NCBI GenBank assembly: GCA_016288295.1
Contig: JAEEYV010000004.1
Location: 1-43,985, forward strand
From: Alphaproteobacteria bacterium
GTDB lineage: Bacteria; Pseudomonadota; Alphaproteobacteria; RF32; CAG-239
DNA: 43,985 bases
Reading direction: 5' to 3'
The notes beneath the pieces were generated by a model that was not told where the DNA came from, did not search any database, and saw only the letters and a program-made list of their open reading frames with translations. Positions 1 to 6,868 of the stretch are shown here, in pieces. The position numbers were made by a program, and so were the translations under genes. Position 1 is the first letter of the stretch; each line of letters starts with the position of its first letter.

Positions 1-93
1 GATGCATTGTCAGCCTATGCTTGGGCTAATTATACCTTTGGTTCAAGCTATGACGCGATGGGAATTGGTGCCGGCCTGAATTACGCTTGGTAG
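1..93 (+). CDS. C-terminus of an outer-membrane beta-barrel protein (partial)
   Basis: An open frame enters from the left edge and stops with TAG at 91-93, leaving 30 residues. They alternate hydrophobic and polar residues, are rich in Gly, Ala and aromatics, and finish GAGLNYAW with a terminal aromatic. This is the usual C-terminal signal of outer-membrane barrels recognised by the BAM complex. It is probably an OmpA/Omp25-like surface-antigen barrel, but the family cannot be fixed from one strand pair. A terminator follows 30 bp later, so it ends its transcription unit. Confidence 0.6.
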   Translation, partial: DALSAYAWANYTFGSSYDAMGIGAGLNYAW

Positions 94-123
94 AATATAT
101 TCTCATAAACAAGTAACCAACAA

Positions 124-156
124 ACACCTTCCCAAAAACTCGGGAGGTGTTTTTTG
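124..156 (+). terminator. Rho-independent terminator of the barrel gene
   Basis: A stem formed by ACACCTtCCC and GGGAGGTGT, with one bulged T, closes a short A-rich loop and runs into a T tract (gtgttttttg). It lies about 30 bp after the barrel stop codon. Confidence 0.85.
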
Positions 157-185
157 TGTGTTATTAGGAAAACAATAAACAACCT

Positions 186-287
186 GTCATGCCTCCGAGG
201 ACTAATGTCCGAGGTCAAGGCATCTTCAATATTTTTCTTAAAAAGTTGTAGATCCCTGGACGTTTTCTAACGAAAACGAGGGATGAC
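186..287. repeat. REPIN-like composite repeat, copy 1 (two inverted palindromes with a linker)
   Basis: The first palindrome (186-225, + orientation) reads GTC, ATGCCT, CCGAGGAC, loop TAAT, GTCCGAGG, bulge TCA, AGGCAT, CT. The second (250-287, inverted) read on the - strand is GTC, ATCCCT, CGTTTTC, loop GTTA, GAAAACG, bulge TCC, AGGGAT, CT. Both share a GTC...CT foot, a 6-bp outer stem, a 3-nt bulge on the same side and a 4-nt loop, while stem bases differ with compensation (ATGCCT/AGGCAT against ATCCCT/AGGGAT). The inner stem of the first contains tandem G-A mismatches. The linker, 224-251, recurs in copy 2. The 339-bp gap 94-432 otherwise holds only the terminator and a promoter region. Confidence 0.8.
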
Positions 288-362
288 TGGTTATTTAAGT
301 CTACAAAATGTATTAGCGCATGATTCATTTTTGTGTTTTTCGAAAAATATTGACAAAATATC

Positions 363-390
363 TTGACGTAAACGTTAGTTTATGATAGTG
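363..390 (+). promoter_or_regulatory. Possible promoter/operator of the 433-1206 gene
   Basis: TTGACG (363-368) and a slightly upstream TTGACA (350-355) precede TATGAT/GATAGTG around 381-390. Spacing to any single -10 is not ideal. The small dyad TAAAC-GTTA-GTTTA (369-382) sits between them and could be an operator. This call is tentative. Confidence 0.3.
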
Positions 391-432
391 TGTCGGTAAT
401 TAACTAACATTATTAATCAAATTATTTAGAAA

Positions 433-1206
433 ATGGAAAATTGGTCAAAACAAGAGCAACTTAGGCTTTTAAGAACCTTGTCTCCAGATGAAGCTGCGGA
501 TGTCTTTGCTTCGTATATTATAAACAATCACTATCGTTTGTGCAAAAAGGTTTTGCTAAACGCCTTCGGAGGGCAAAATGGTAAGGGGCGCTTTATTGGT
601 CTGTACATTAAAATGTCTCATCCATTACCTGATGATGTAGAGGTTAAATTGATTAAATCATTTAAAGGCGATTCCTGTGGGCATACCGGTATTCGTGATT
701 ATCTGTCTGATCGCTTTGGTGATTTGATATACCTCTACATGGAACGAGGCAACACGTTTAGTGACAGGGCGCTCGATGAAATTCGTCATTTGCCACATCG
801 GTTTTGCGCAGAAATTCAGTATGACTATTTTGACTGGACTCATGATATTATGTGCAACACTTGGCGGAATGTTCTTCAAAAACTTCCGTTAGAAAAACGT
901 TTACGAATGTACGAAAAAGCCAAAAGGCAACTTCCTTATAAGGCAAAGCTCAAAGGGAGAAACCTTGATTTGGTTAATTTCTATCAGGCATTTCGTTTGT
1001 ATAATGACGAAGGGTATGGAGGATATCAGCATTTTCTGGATGAAACTCTTGAAGAAATTCGTTTGGTGGCAATAAAAAGCCAACCTGATAATCCTTATTT
1101 GTCTCGTGAAAGGTTTCGAGAGGATTTTCTCGGCAGAATATCAAGAGATATGGAGCTTATTCCTCAAGAGGATCAAGATTTTCTTATGAAACTGATTATC
1201 AATTAA
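433..1206 (+). CDS. Unrecognised 257-aa cytoplasmic protein
   Basis: I do not recognise this family. The 257-residue protein has no signal peptide or membrane segment. It is rich in charged and aromatic residues and predicted mostly helical, with short repeated-looking helical stretches (LSPDEAADVFASYIINNHY; LDEIRHLPHRFCAEIQYDYF) that suggest an alpha-solenoid-like helical fold rather than an enzyme. No catalytic motif is visible. The start is the first ATG after an AT-rich leader, with only a weak ribosome site (tttagaaaATG). The gene is monocistronic: it has its own terminator at 1212 and a copy of the same palindromic repeat lies on each side (186-287 and 1262-1326). That bracketing and the lack of recognisable relatives suggest a lineage-specific or acquired gene. 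Coding is supported by length and an uninterrupted frame. Confidence 0.7.
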   Translation: MENWSKQEQLRLLRTLSPDEAADVFASYIINNHYRLCKKVLLNAFGGQNGKGRFIGLYIKMSHPLPDDVEVKLIKSFKGDSCGHTGIRDYLSDRFGDLIYLYMERGNTFSDRALDEIRHLPHRFCAEIQYDYFDWTHDIMCNTWRNVLQKLPLEKRLRMYEKAKRQLPYKAKLKGRNLDLVNFYQAFRLYNDEGYGGYQHFLDETLEEIRLVAIKSQPDNPYLSRERFREDFLGRISRDMELIPQEDQDFLMKLIIN

Positions 1207-1211
1207 TTCAT

Positions 1212-1249
1212 AGCGGCTGTCCTGTTTATGGACGGCCGCTTTGAATTTA
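1212..1249 (+). terminator. Terminator after the 257-aa gene
   Basis: An 11-bp stem AGCGGCTGTCC / GGACGGCCGCT (one T-G pair) with loop TGTTTAT is followed by TTTGAATTT. It is 5 bp after the stop codon. Confidence 0.75.
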
Positions 1250-1261
1250 AAAAAATATCAA

Positions 1262-1326
1262 AGATCTACAAATTTTTAAGAACATTGAAGATCCCTGGAC
1301 GTTTTCTAACGAAAACGAGGGATGAC
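1262..1326. repeat. REPIN-like repeat, copy 2 (linker plus one palindrome)
   Basis: The palindrome at 1289-1326 is identical to 250-287, and identity continues 9 bp further (GACTGGTTATTT), giving 46 identical bases. To its left, 1266-1290 is the reverse complement of the copy-1 linker with a few changes (CTTCAATGTTCTTAAAAATTTGTAG against CTTCAATATTTTTCTTAAAAAGTTGTAG). The second palindrome is missing apart from AGAT at 1262-1265. Relative to the linker this copy is therefore inverted and has lost one arm. Confidence 0.75.
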
Positions 1327-1402
1327 TGGTTATTTCTGCTTGCAAAACTTAGGCTTTTATAATACTTTGAGCTTAATTTATAATAGTTTTTAAGGGTAAA
1401 AA

Positions 1403-3391
1403 ATGACAGATTTGTTTGATGGTGCAACTTCAGCCACAAGTTCGTATTCCGCACAAGATATTCAGGTTTTGGAAGGGCTTGAAGCAGTGCGTGCTCGTCC
1501 GGGTATGTATATCGGAGGTACCGACGAACAGGCTTTGCATCATTTAGCAGCAGAAATTATTGATAACTCTATGGATGAGGCGGTTGCCGGCTTTGCCAAC
1601 AAAATCGAAATTACTCTTAACCCCGACTATTCTTTGACTATTACGGATAACGGACGCGGTATTCCAGTTGATCCACACCCTAAATATCCTGACAAATCGG
1701 CTTTAGAAGTTATTATGACCATGCTACATTCCGGTGGTAAATTTGGTGGTGGCGCGTATAAAGTTTCGGGCGGATTGCATGGTGTGGGGTCGTCGGTAGT
1801 TAATGCCTTGTCAGAAACTATGACCATTGAGGTTGCTCGCGATAAAAAACTTTATCGTCAGCACTATGCCAAGGGAAAACCTTTGGATAAATTGGAATTG
1901 GTCGGTCCAATTTCTAACCGCAGAGGTACAAGCATTACTTTTAGACCGGATCCGGAGATTTTTGGTACAAATTGTTGTTTTGTGCCCAATAAATTGTACC
2001 GCATGGCGCGCTCAAAGGCGTTTTTATTCAAAGGTATTCATATTATGTGGAAGTGCGCCAGCGAGCTTATCGGCGAGGGAGAGCAAACACCGACAGAGTG
2101 TGAATTGCATTTCCCCGACGGGCTAAAAGACTTTTTGAATTATCAAATCGGCACAAGAACAACTATTAACCGCTCGGCGTTTACCGGCGAAATGCCGTTG
2201 GCAAACGATGAGGGCAAAGTTGAATGGGCTGTTACCTGGCCGGAAGACGAAAACGGATTTTGCCACTCATATTGCAATACCGTGATTACACCGCAGGGCG
2301 GTACGCATGAACTGGGCTTTAAATCTGCTCTGCTACGCGGATTGAAAGAATATGGCGATATGGCAAACATCAAAAAGGCCGCTAATATTACCAATGAGGA
2401 CTTTTTGGGTGATGCCTGCATTATGCTGTCGGTGTTTATCAAAGATCCGGAATTTCAGGGACAAACCAAAGATAAGTTGACCTCTACAAAAGCTATACGC
2501 TTGGTTGAACAGGCGGTAAAAGATGCTTTTGACCACTGGCTGTCTTCTGATGCGGAGAATGCCTCGGCGTTGTTGGAATATGTGATTGCACGTTCTGACT
2601 TTAGGCGCAAGAAAAAAGAAGAAAAAGTGCAAATGCGCAAAACCCCGACTAAACGTCTGCGTTTGCCAGGGAAATTGGCTGATTGCTCACGCAACAGTGC
2701 CGATGACACCGAAATTTTTATTGTTGAGGGTGATTCCGCGGGCGGTTCGGCAAAGCAAGGGCGCGATCGCACAACTCAGGCAATTTTGCCTTTGAGGGGA
2801 AAAATTCTGAACGTTGCCGCTGCTTCTCTTGATAAAATTGCACAAAATCAAGAGATTAAAGACATGATTGAAGCCTTGGGCTGCGGAATTAAAGATGATT
2901 ATAAAGAAGATAATTTGCGCTATGAAAAAATTATTATTATGACCGATGCCGATGTCGACGGAGCGCATATTACGTCGCTGTTGATGACATTTTTCTATCA
3001 GCAAATGCCAAAGTTGATAGAAAACGGACATTTGTTTATTGCAACACCACCGCTTTATAAAATTGCCGCCGGCGGAAAAAACTATTATGCCCTTGATGAT
3101 GACGACAAAGAACAGATTTTGAAAAAAGTTACTAAGGGCAATACAAAGGCTGATATAAGCCGTTTTAAAGGTCTGGGAGAGATGAGCGCACAACAGCTCA
3201 AAGAAACCACTATGGACAAAGAAAAACGCACCCTGCTCCGTGTTATGTTGCCTGATACCGGAACTGAAGAGGGGAAAGAAGAGGCTTTTGAAACAAGGCG
3301 GCAGGTTGAGCGGATTATGGGTAAAAATCCGGAGTTGCGCTTTAAGTTTATTATCGAGCGTGCAAAGTTCGTTGATGATTTGGATATTTAA
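1403..3391 (+). CDS. parE: DNA topoisomerase IV subunit B (ParE)
   Basis: ATPase subunit of topoisomerase IV, which with ParC decatenates daughter chromosomes. The 662-aa protein shows the GHKL ATPase fold at the N-terminus: the Asn box EIIDNSMDEAVAG, DNGRGIPV and the GGLHGVGSSVVNAL lid. The TOPRIM domain follows, with EGDSAGGSAKQGRDR, LPLRGKILNV and the metal-binding DADVDGAH. The length and the lack of the extra C-terminal insertion of proteobacterial GyrB (about 800 aa) favour ParE. TOPRIM-adjacent sequence (IKDMIEALGCGIKDDY) also reads like alphaproteobacterial ParE. The start follows AAGGG 8 bp upstream; TATAAT boxes at 1358 and 1379 are candidate -10 elements. The next feature, tRNA-Ala, has its own promoter overlapping the end of parE. 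parC is not in the window. Confidence 0.93.
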   Translation: MTDLFDGATSATSSYSAQDIQVLEGLEAVRARPGMYIGGTDEQALHHLAAEIIDNSMDEAVAGFANKIEITLNPDYSLTITDNGRGIPVDPHPKYPDKSALEVIMTMLHSGGKFGGGAYKVSGGLHGVGSSVVNALSETMTIEVARDKKLYRQHYAKGKPLDKLELVGPISNRRGTSITFRPDPEIFGTNCCFVPNKLYRMARSKAFLFKGIHIMWKCASELIGEGEQTPTECELHFPDGLKDFLNYQIGTRTTINRSAFTGEMPLANDEGKVEWAVTWPEDENGFCHSYCNTVITPQGGTHELGFKSALLRGLKEYGDMANIKKAANITNEDFLGDACIMLSVFIKDPEFQGQTKDKLTSTKAIRLVEQAVKDAFDHWLSSDAENASALLEYVIARSDFRRKKKEEKVQMRKTPTKRLRLPGKLADCSRNSADDTEIFIVEGDSAGGSAKQGRDRTTQAILPLRGKILNVAAASLDKIAQNQEIKDMIEALGCGIKDDYKEDNLRYEKIIIMTDADVDGAHITSLLMTFFYQQMPKLIENGHLFIATPPLYKIAAGGKNYYALDDDDKEQILKKVTKGNTKADISRFKGLGEMSAQQLKETTMDKEKRTLLRVMLPDTGTEEGKEEAFETRRQVERIMGKNPELRFKFIIERAKFVDDLDI

Positions 3392-3394
3392 TGC

Positions 3395-3423
3395 TTGACA
3401 TTTAAGCGGAATTTCTTTATTAA
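3395..3423 (+). promoter_or_regulatory. Sigma70-type promoter of tRNA-Ala
   Basis: TTGACA (3395-3400), a 17-bp spacer and TATTAA (3418-3423) lie directly after the parE stop. The predicted start is about 7 nt before the tRNA 5' end. Confidence 0.8.
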
Positions 3424-3436
3424 ATGTCTTGATCTC

Positions 3437-3512
<76 letters not shown>

Positions 3513-3522
3513 ATTCTGAAAG

Positions 3523-3551
3523 AAAGGAACGCAAATCAGCGTTCCTTTTTT
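3523..3551 (+). terminator. Terminator after tRNA-Ala, probably bidirectional
   Basis: AAAGGAACGC, loop AAATCA, GCGTTCC, then TTTTTT. Upstream A residues mean it can also stop reverse-strand transcripts coming from 3606. Confidence 0.85.
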
Positions 3552-3605
3552 CGTTTTTTAAGGGAGCATCAAACTCCTTTCAGGAGTTCGTCTTGCAAGT
3601 CTCAC

Positions 3606-6059
3606 TTACGTTCGACAACTGCGGTGCTTTGCGCAAGCTGTTCGTAGGTTCGTTTTTCTTACTGTCGATTCTGTATGTTTTTTTTTCGTATTGTCTTGGT
3701 CTTTTGAAAGCTGAGACTTTAAATCATTTATGCGAAGAGCAATTCTTTGCTCCTTTTGAGCATCTTCAACATACACATTTAAGTTCCTTATATCAAAATC
3801 CTTCACAAAAATATCAGGATGTTTGTGATATAATTTTTCGATTAATCCCTTTGCTCCGTCAAAAGCATATTCTGGCATAATTGTAGCTTTTTCTGTTGAT
3901 GCACCTTCTGGTCCATTCATTAAATTAATTCCAAGCCCCATATTATGTGCTCTTTGAATCATATCGCGAACAATTCCTCCTCCTCCAATAGCTATCATTT
4001 CTCCTTTATTTTCTGCTACAACATTAAGTACTGTATCAGGCAAATCAAACCATCTTTTAGCGATTTTGCCGTTTAATGATAAAACAACTGCGTGAGTGAT
4101 TGTATTTTCTTCGATACTCGCCCTATCTTGGTAAGCCGCTTCCTCTGTAAGAGTGCCAATAACTGCTATTTGAGATGCTTCTTTAAGATTTCTACAGTGA
4201 GCAACTTCATGTAATTGCTTCTCAACACCATGATTTGTACCGCCTGTCATAATATATGCTTTATTAGGGTCAACCACATTAACCAATACTTGCATTGCGG
4301 TGCGTATTTCATCTTGTTGTTCTTTTGAAATATTCGGCCAAGCTTTTACTGAAGCACCAGTAACTAAAATTGGCATTTTATCCGCCATAACTTTAGCGAC
4401 CTTGTCTGGGTCTGTTTCCGCACCTACTCTGGAAATTTCCGAATTTAAAAATTCTTGTAGTCTCTTTATTTCTGCATTTTTGCGTTGTTGCACACTGCCA
4501 TTATAGTGTGTTTCACCATTTGCAGTACTATATTCAGGCTTGAATATGTCTTCAAAAGTTTTTCCCGAATCGAGTAGCTCTTGGATTCTGGCATTCTTTT
4601 CATCAAAACGTTGGCTTTTAGAAATTATCAGCTGCTCTTCGAACTCGTTCATCTCTATAAGTTCTTCTTTTGACACTCCTGCGGCATGCGCAAGAATAAC
4701 ATCCTGTTCAGGATTTGTAGAATAAATGCCCATACCATCAGAGCCTAGAACAAATCTTATACCATTATCAATATATCTTTTCAGAGGAATATCTTTTATA
4801 CTATCAATATTATTTAATGATAGGTTTGATGCCATATTAAACTCTATAATAGCACCTGTTTCTTTACATAGCGACAAACACTCTTCATCAACTCCATATA
4901 AACCATGACCTATTCTTATTGCAGGACACTTTAATGTATTACCACTTTCGGTTTCTGCTTCTTTAGTTGCTTCTTTTACGATTTTAAGTACATCTTTCAC
5001 GTTATCTTGAAACAAGGGATTTTCGCCTGCATGAACACGCATGACGAAACTTGGATCATTTAATGCAGCCCATTTTGCAATTTCTTTCAACTCCTCGCCA
5101 AATTCCATCGTAGAATTTGTTTCGTGTCCCATAAAATCTATACCAACGATATATGGACTTCGCGCAACTGATTTTATACGATCGACTTCATCTTGATTCC
5201 ATTCTTTATCCGAATGTCGCCACATAGCAGCTAAAAAACGTATTTTACATCCGGTTTCTTGTTCAATCTGCGGTAATTCTTTATGTATTGTTTTAAGGAC
5301 ATCCATATCTCCTATAACGGAAGATAGTGAAAATTCTGCATATTTAATACCGACGCCTGCATGTATTTCTGCTACTTTTTTTAACAAATCAGGAAATAAT
5401 TCCTTATTTTTGGTAAAAGGTCCCCTCATAACATAGATATCTTCCATCTTGTTGAAAGTTTCTTGTTGTTCTAAAGGAATACGCATTGAAGAAGCATATT
5501 TTTGTAAATCACTTTCTGTTAAATCAGCAAGTTTTATGTTTCTACCATTATATTTTGAAATATCAATACCACTTTTAGATAAAATGTCAGAAGAAATGGA
5601 TAAATCGTGTTTCCTTCCTACCTCTATTAAATCCTCAGGAGACAAGCAACCTGCAAAATGTGTATGTAAATCCGTAGAATGTTTCAATTCACTAATATCA
5701 TCACGTGAAAATATCTGTGGTTCAATACTTTTTCTAGCAAGCATGCGCATTTCAAAGGCGGTCAGGTGCTTTTGAGGACGTTCTGTATCTAAAACAATCT
5801 TTTGTTTTTTTTCATCTTTTTTAAAGTGCGCAAAACATTCATCCTTAAGATATAAACTATATCCGCCATCTTCTGGCTGTATTAAGATGATCCTTTTTAA
5901 ATTTGATATAACATTGTTGCCCGATTGTTTATCAGTTCCCAAATATTCCATTATTGGTACGATAGAATCTTTATCCTCGACAATTTGTAAAGATATTTCT
6001 TTTGAATAATCCAAGTTAATCTTCAATAAATGAGGATAATCAACAAAATAGTCTTCCAT
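3606..6059 (-). CDS. Adenosine deaminase-like protein with a C-terminal SLOG/LSDAT-like domain
   Basis: An 817-aa cytoplasmic protein in three parts. Residues 1-120 are an unrecognised mixed N-terminal domain. Residues 125-460 look like a metal-dependent adenosine/AMP deaminase barrel: DLHTHFAGCL (H132, H134), RVHAGE (H343, E346), IRIGHGL (H385), SNLSL and LGSDGMG (D441). The 385-to-441 gap is 56, against 57 (H238-D295) in classical ADA. The second Asp of the usual TDDP motif is Gly here, so substrate handling may differ. After a charged linker, residues 562-745 resemble a SLOG/LSDAT Rossmann nucleotide-binding fold: ILVTGAS, YIMTGGTNHGVEKQL, QIAVIG, MIAIGGGGIVRDMI, INLMNGPEGAS. The last 30 residues are basic and lie after an A9 tract. 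AAGGA sits 8 bp before ATG. It follows the 168-aa gene 71 bp downstream, behind a terminator hairpin. Expected chemistry is deamination of an adenine nucleoside or nucleotide; the SLOG part could sense or cleave a nucleotide signal. Function is inferred only. Confidence 0.75.
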   Translation of the reverse strand: MEDYFVDYPHLLKINLDYSKEISLQIVEDKDSIVPIMEYLGTDKQSGNNVISNLKRIILIQPEDGGYSLYLKDECFAHFKKDEKKQKIVLDTERPQKHLTAFEMRMLARKSIEPQIFSRDDISELKHSTDLHTHFAGCLSPEDLIEVGRKHDLSISSDILSKSGIDISKYNGRNIKLADLTESDLQKYASSMRIPLEQQETFNKMEDIYVMRGPFTKNKELFPDLLKKVAEIHAGVGIKYAEFSLSSVIGDMDVLKTIHKELPQIEQETGCKIRFLAAMWRHSDKEWNQDEVDRIKSVARSPYIVGIDFMGHETNSTMEFGEELKEIAKWAALNDPSFVMRVHAGENPLFQDNVKDVLKIVKEATKEAETESGNTLKCPAIRIGHGLYGVDEECLSLCKETGAIIEFNMASNLSLNNIDSIKDIPLKRYIDNGIRFVLGSDGMGIYSTNPEQDVILAHAAGVSKEELIEMNEFEEQLIISKSQRFDEKNARIQELLDSGKTFEDIFKPEYSTANGETHYNGSVQQRKNAEIKRLQEFLNSEISRVGAETDPDKVAKVMADKMPILVTGASVKAWPNISKEQQDEIRTAMQVLVNVVDPNKAYIMTGGTNHGVEKQLHEVAHCRNLKEASQIAVIGTLTEEAAYQDRASIEENTITHAVVLSLNGKIAKRWFDLPDTVLNVVAENKGEMIAIGGGGIVRDMIQRAHNMGLGINLMNGPEGASTEKATIMPEYAFDGAKGLIEKLYHKHPDIFVKDFDIRNLNVYVEDAQKEQRIALRINDLKSQLSKDQDNTKKKHTESTVRKTNLRTACAKHRSCRT

Positions 6060-6093
6060 GGAAACCGTCCTTAAAAATCAGATTGAAATAGCA

Positions 6094-6123
6094 AAAGAGC
6101 CGGATAAGCCAATCCGGCTCTTT
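6094..6123 (-). terminator. Intercistronic terminator/attenuator before the deaminase gene
   Basis: A perfect 12-bp stem AAAGAGCCGGAT / ATCCGGCTCTTT with a 6-nt loop; on the reverse strand it continues TTTTGCTATTT. It lies 7 bp after the stop of the 168-aa gene and 34 bp before the deaminase ATG, leaving almost no room for a separate promoter. Confidence 0.75.
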
Positions 6124-6130
6124 GGGGTTC

Positions 6131-6637
6131 CTATCTAGTAAATTGTTGAGGGTTTATTCTCAGAGGAGTTCCCTGTTTATCGCATTGAGCATAAGTTTCA
6201 TTAAACTCTTTGCGTTGAATGCCATAAATATCTCCGCTGTCTCTTCCGCTGATATTTAAAACTCCGCCAGCTTTGATGTCCATTTCCTCTCCCCATGGAG
6301 CTGTAAATTGGACATCTTCTTTCAAAAATAAAAACTCCTGAGCTCCGCCTTTAGGACGATATTGTTTAGGATTAGCTGGATCTATCTCATATCTTTTTGC
6401 GAAAGTTTTAGCATCAATGATATATTGCTCTCCATTTGGATTAGTTGCAACCATATCTCCTTTTTCTTTTACAACGTTTTTTGTTTCCTGATGACCATCA
6501 GCCATTTTGGTAACAATTTCTTCCCCAACAATGCCTTCTCTTGCGGTTATGCGAGCTGTTTTTGCATATAATTGAGGTTTTTGTCCTGCATCTAATTTTT
6601 CTTGGACATAAGCCTTTATATCATCAACTTTTACCAT
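6131..6637 (-). CDS. 168-aa protein with two PGDYG-like repeats
   Basis: Soluble protein with no signal peptide. Residues about 70-105 read GDMVATNPNGEQYIIDAKTF followed by AKRYE. This resembles the small bacterial proteins grouped around a PGDYG motif (GDxVxTNPxGExYxVxxxxFxxxYE); the family link is from memory and unchecked. A second, weaker copy follows near residues 128-155 (GGVLNISGRDSGDIYGIQRK then EFNETYA), so the protein looks like an internal duplication. No catalytic residues are visible, which fits a small beta-rich binding or regulatory protein. AAGGAG is placed 7 bp before the ATG. A good promoter lies upstream (6696-6724), and the deaminase-SLOG gene is next in the same direction, so the two are probably linked in function. 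A divergent serine recombinase shares the upstream region. Confidence 0.65.
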   Translation of the reverse strand: MVKVDDIKAYVQEKLDAGQKPQLYAKTARITAREGIVGEEIVTKMADGHQETKNVVKEKGDMVATNPNGEQYIIDAKTFAKRYEIDPANPKQYRPKGGAQEFLFLKEDVQFTAPWGEEMDIKAGGVLNISGRDSGDIYGIQRKEFNETYAQCDKQGTPLRINPQQFTR

Positions 6638-6688
6638 ATCTTGTCTCCTTAAAATATTGCGTTAAACCGAACATTAAAAATCAATGCT

Positions 6689-6734
6689 ATTTTTATTTAT
6701 ACCATACTTTTGTCTAATTTTCAACAATAAAAAT
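6689..6734 (-). promoter_or_regulatory. Promoter of the accessory operon, flanked by a short inverted repeat
   Basis: On the reverse strand TTGAAA (6724-6719), a 17-bp spacer and TATAAA (6701-6696) form a good sigma70 promoter. It is bracketed by a 9-bp inverted repeat, ATTTTTATT (6689-6697) and AATAAAAAT (6726-6734). The repeats are AT-rich and could be chance. A 13-bp direct repeat CCTTAAAATATTG occurs at 6647-6659 and 6773-6785. Confidence 0.6.
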
Positions 6735-6868
6735 GCTCTGATATTTCAACGCCTAACATAGTACTCGTAAACCCTTAAAATATTGTGAATAGTCGTTCCT
6801 TATTTTTCAATATAGGAATAAGCCGTAAAAAAATAAATCCTTGGATAAATGTTTTGAAAGGATTTAAT

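Noticed and set aside
3580-3590. TCAGGAGTTCG repeat of the tRNA-Ala T arm as an attachment site
   Set aside because: Only 11 bp, it also forms its own hairpin with AACTCCT (3572-3578), and the nearby recombinase is a resolvase/invertase type; kept as a weak note in the island finding, not as a feature.
6785-6868. N-terminal extension of the serine recombinase (28 residues)
   Set aside because: The first in-frame codon has no ribosome site, while AAAGGA precedes the ATG at 6869 where the conserved fold begins.
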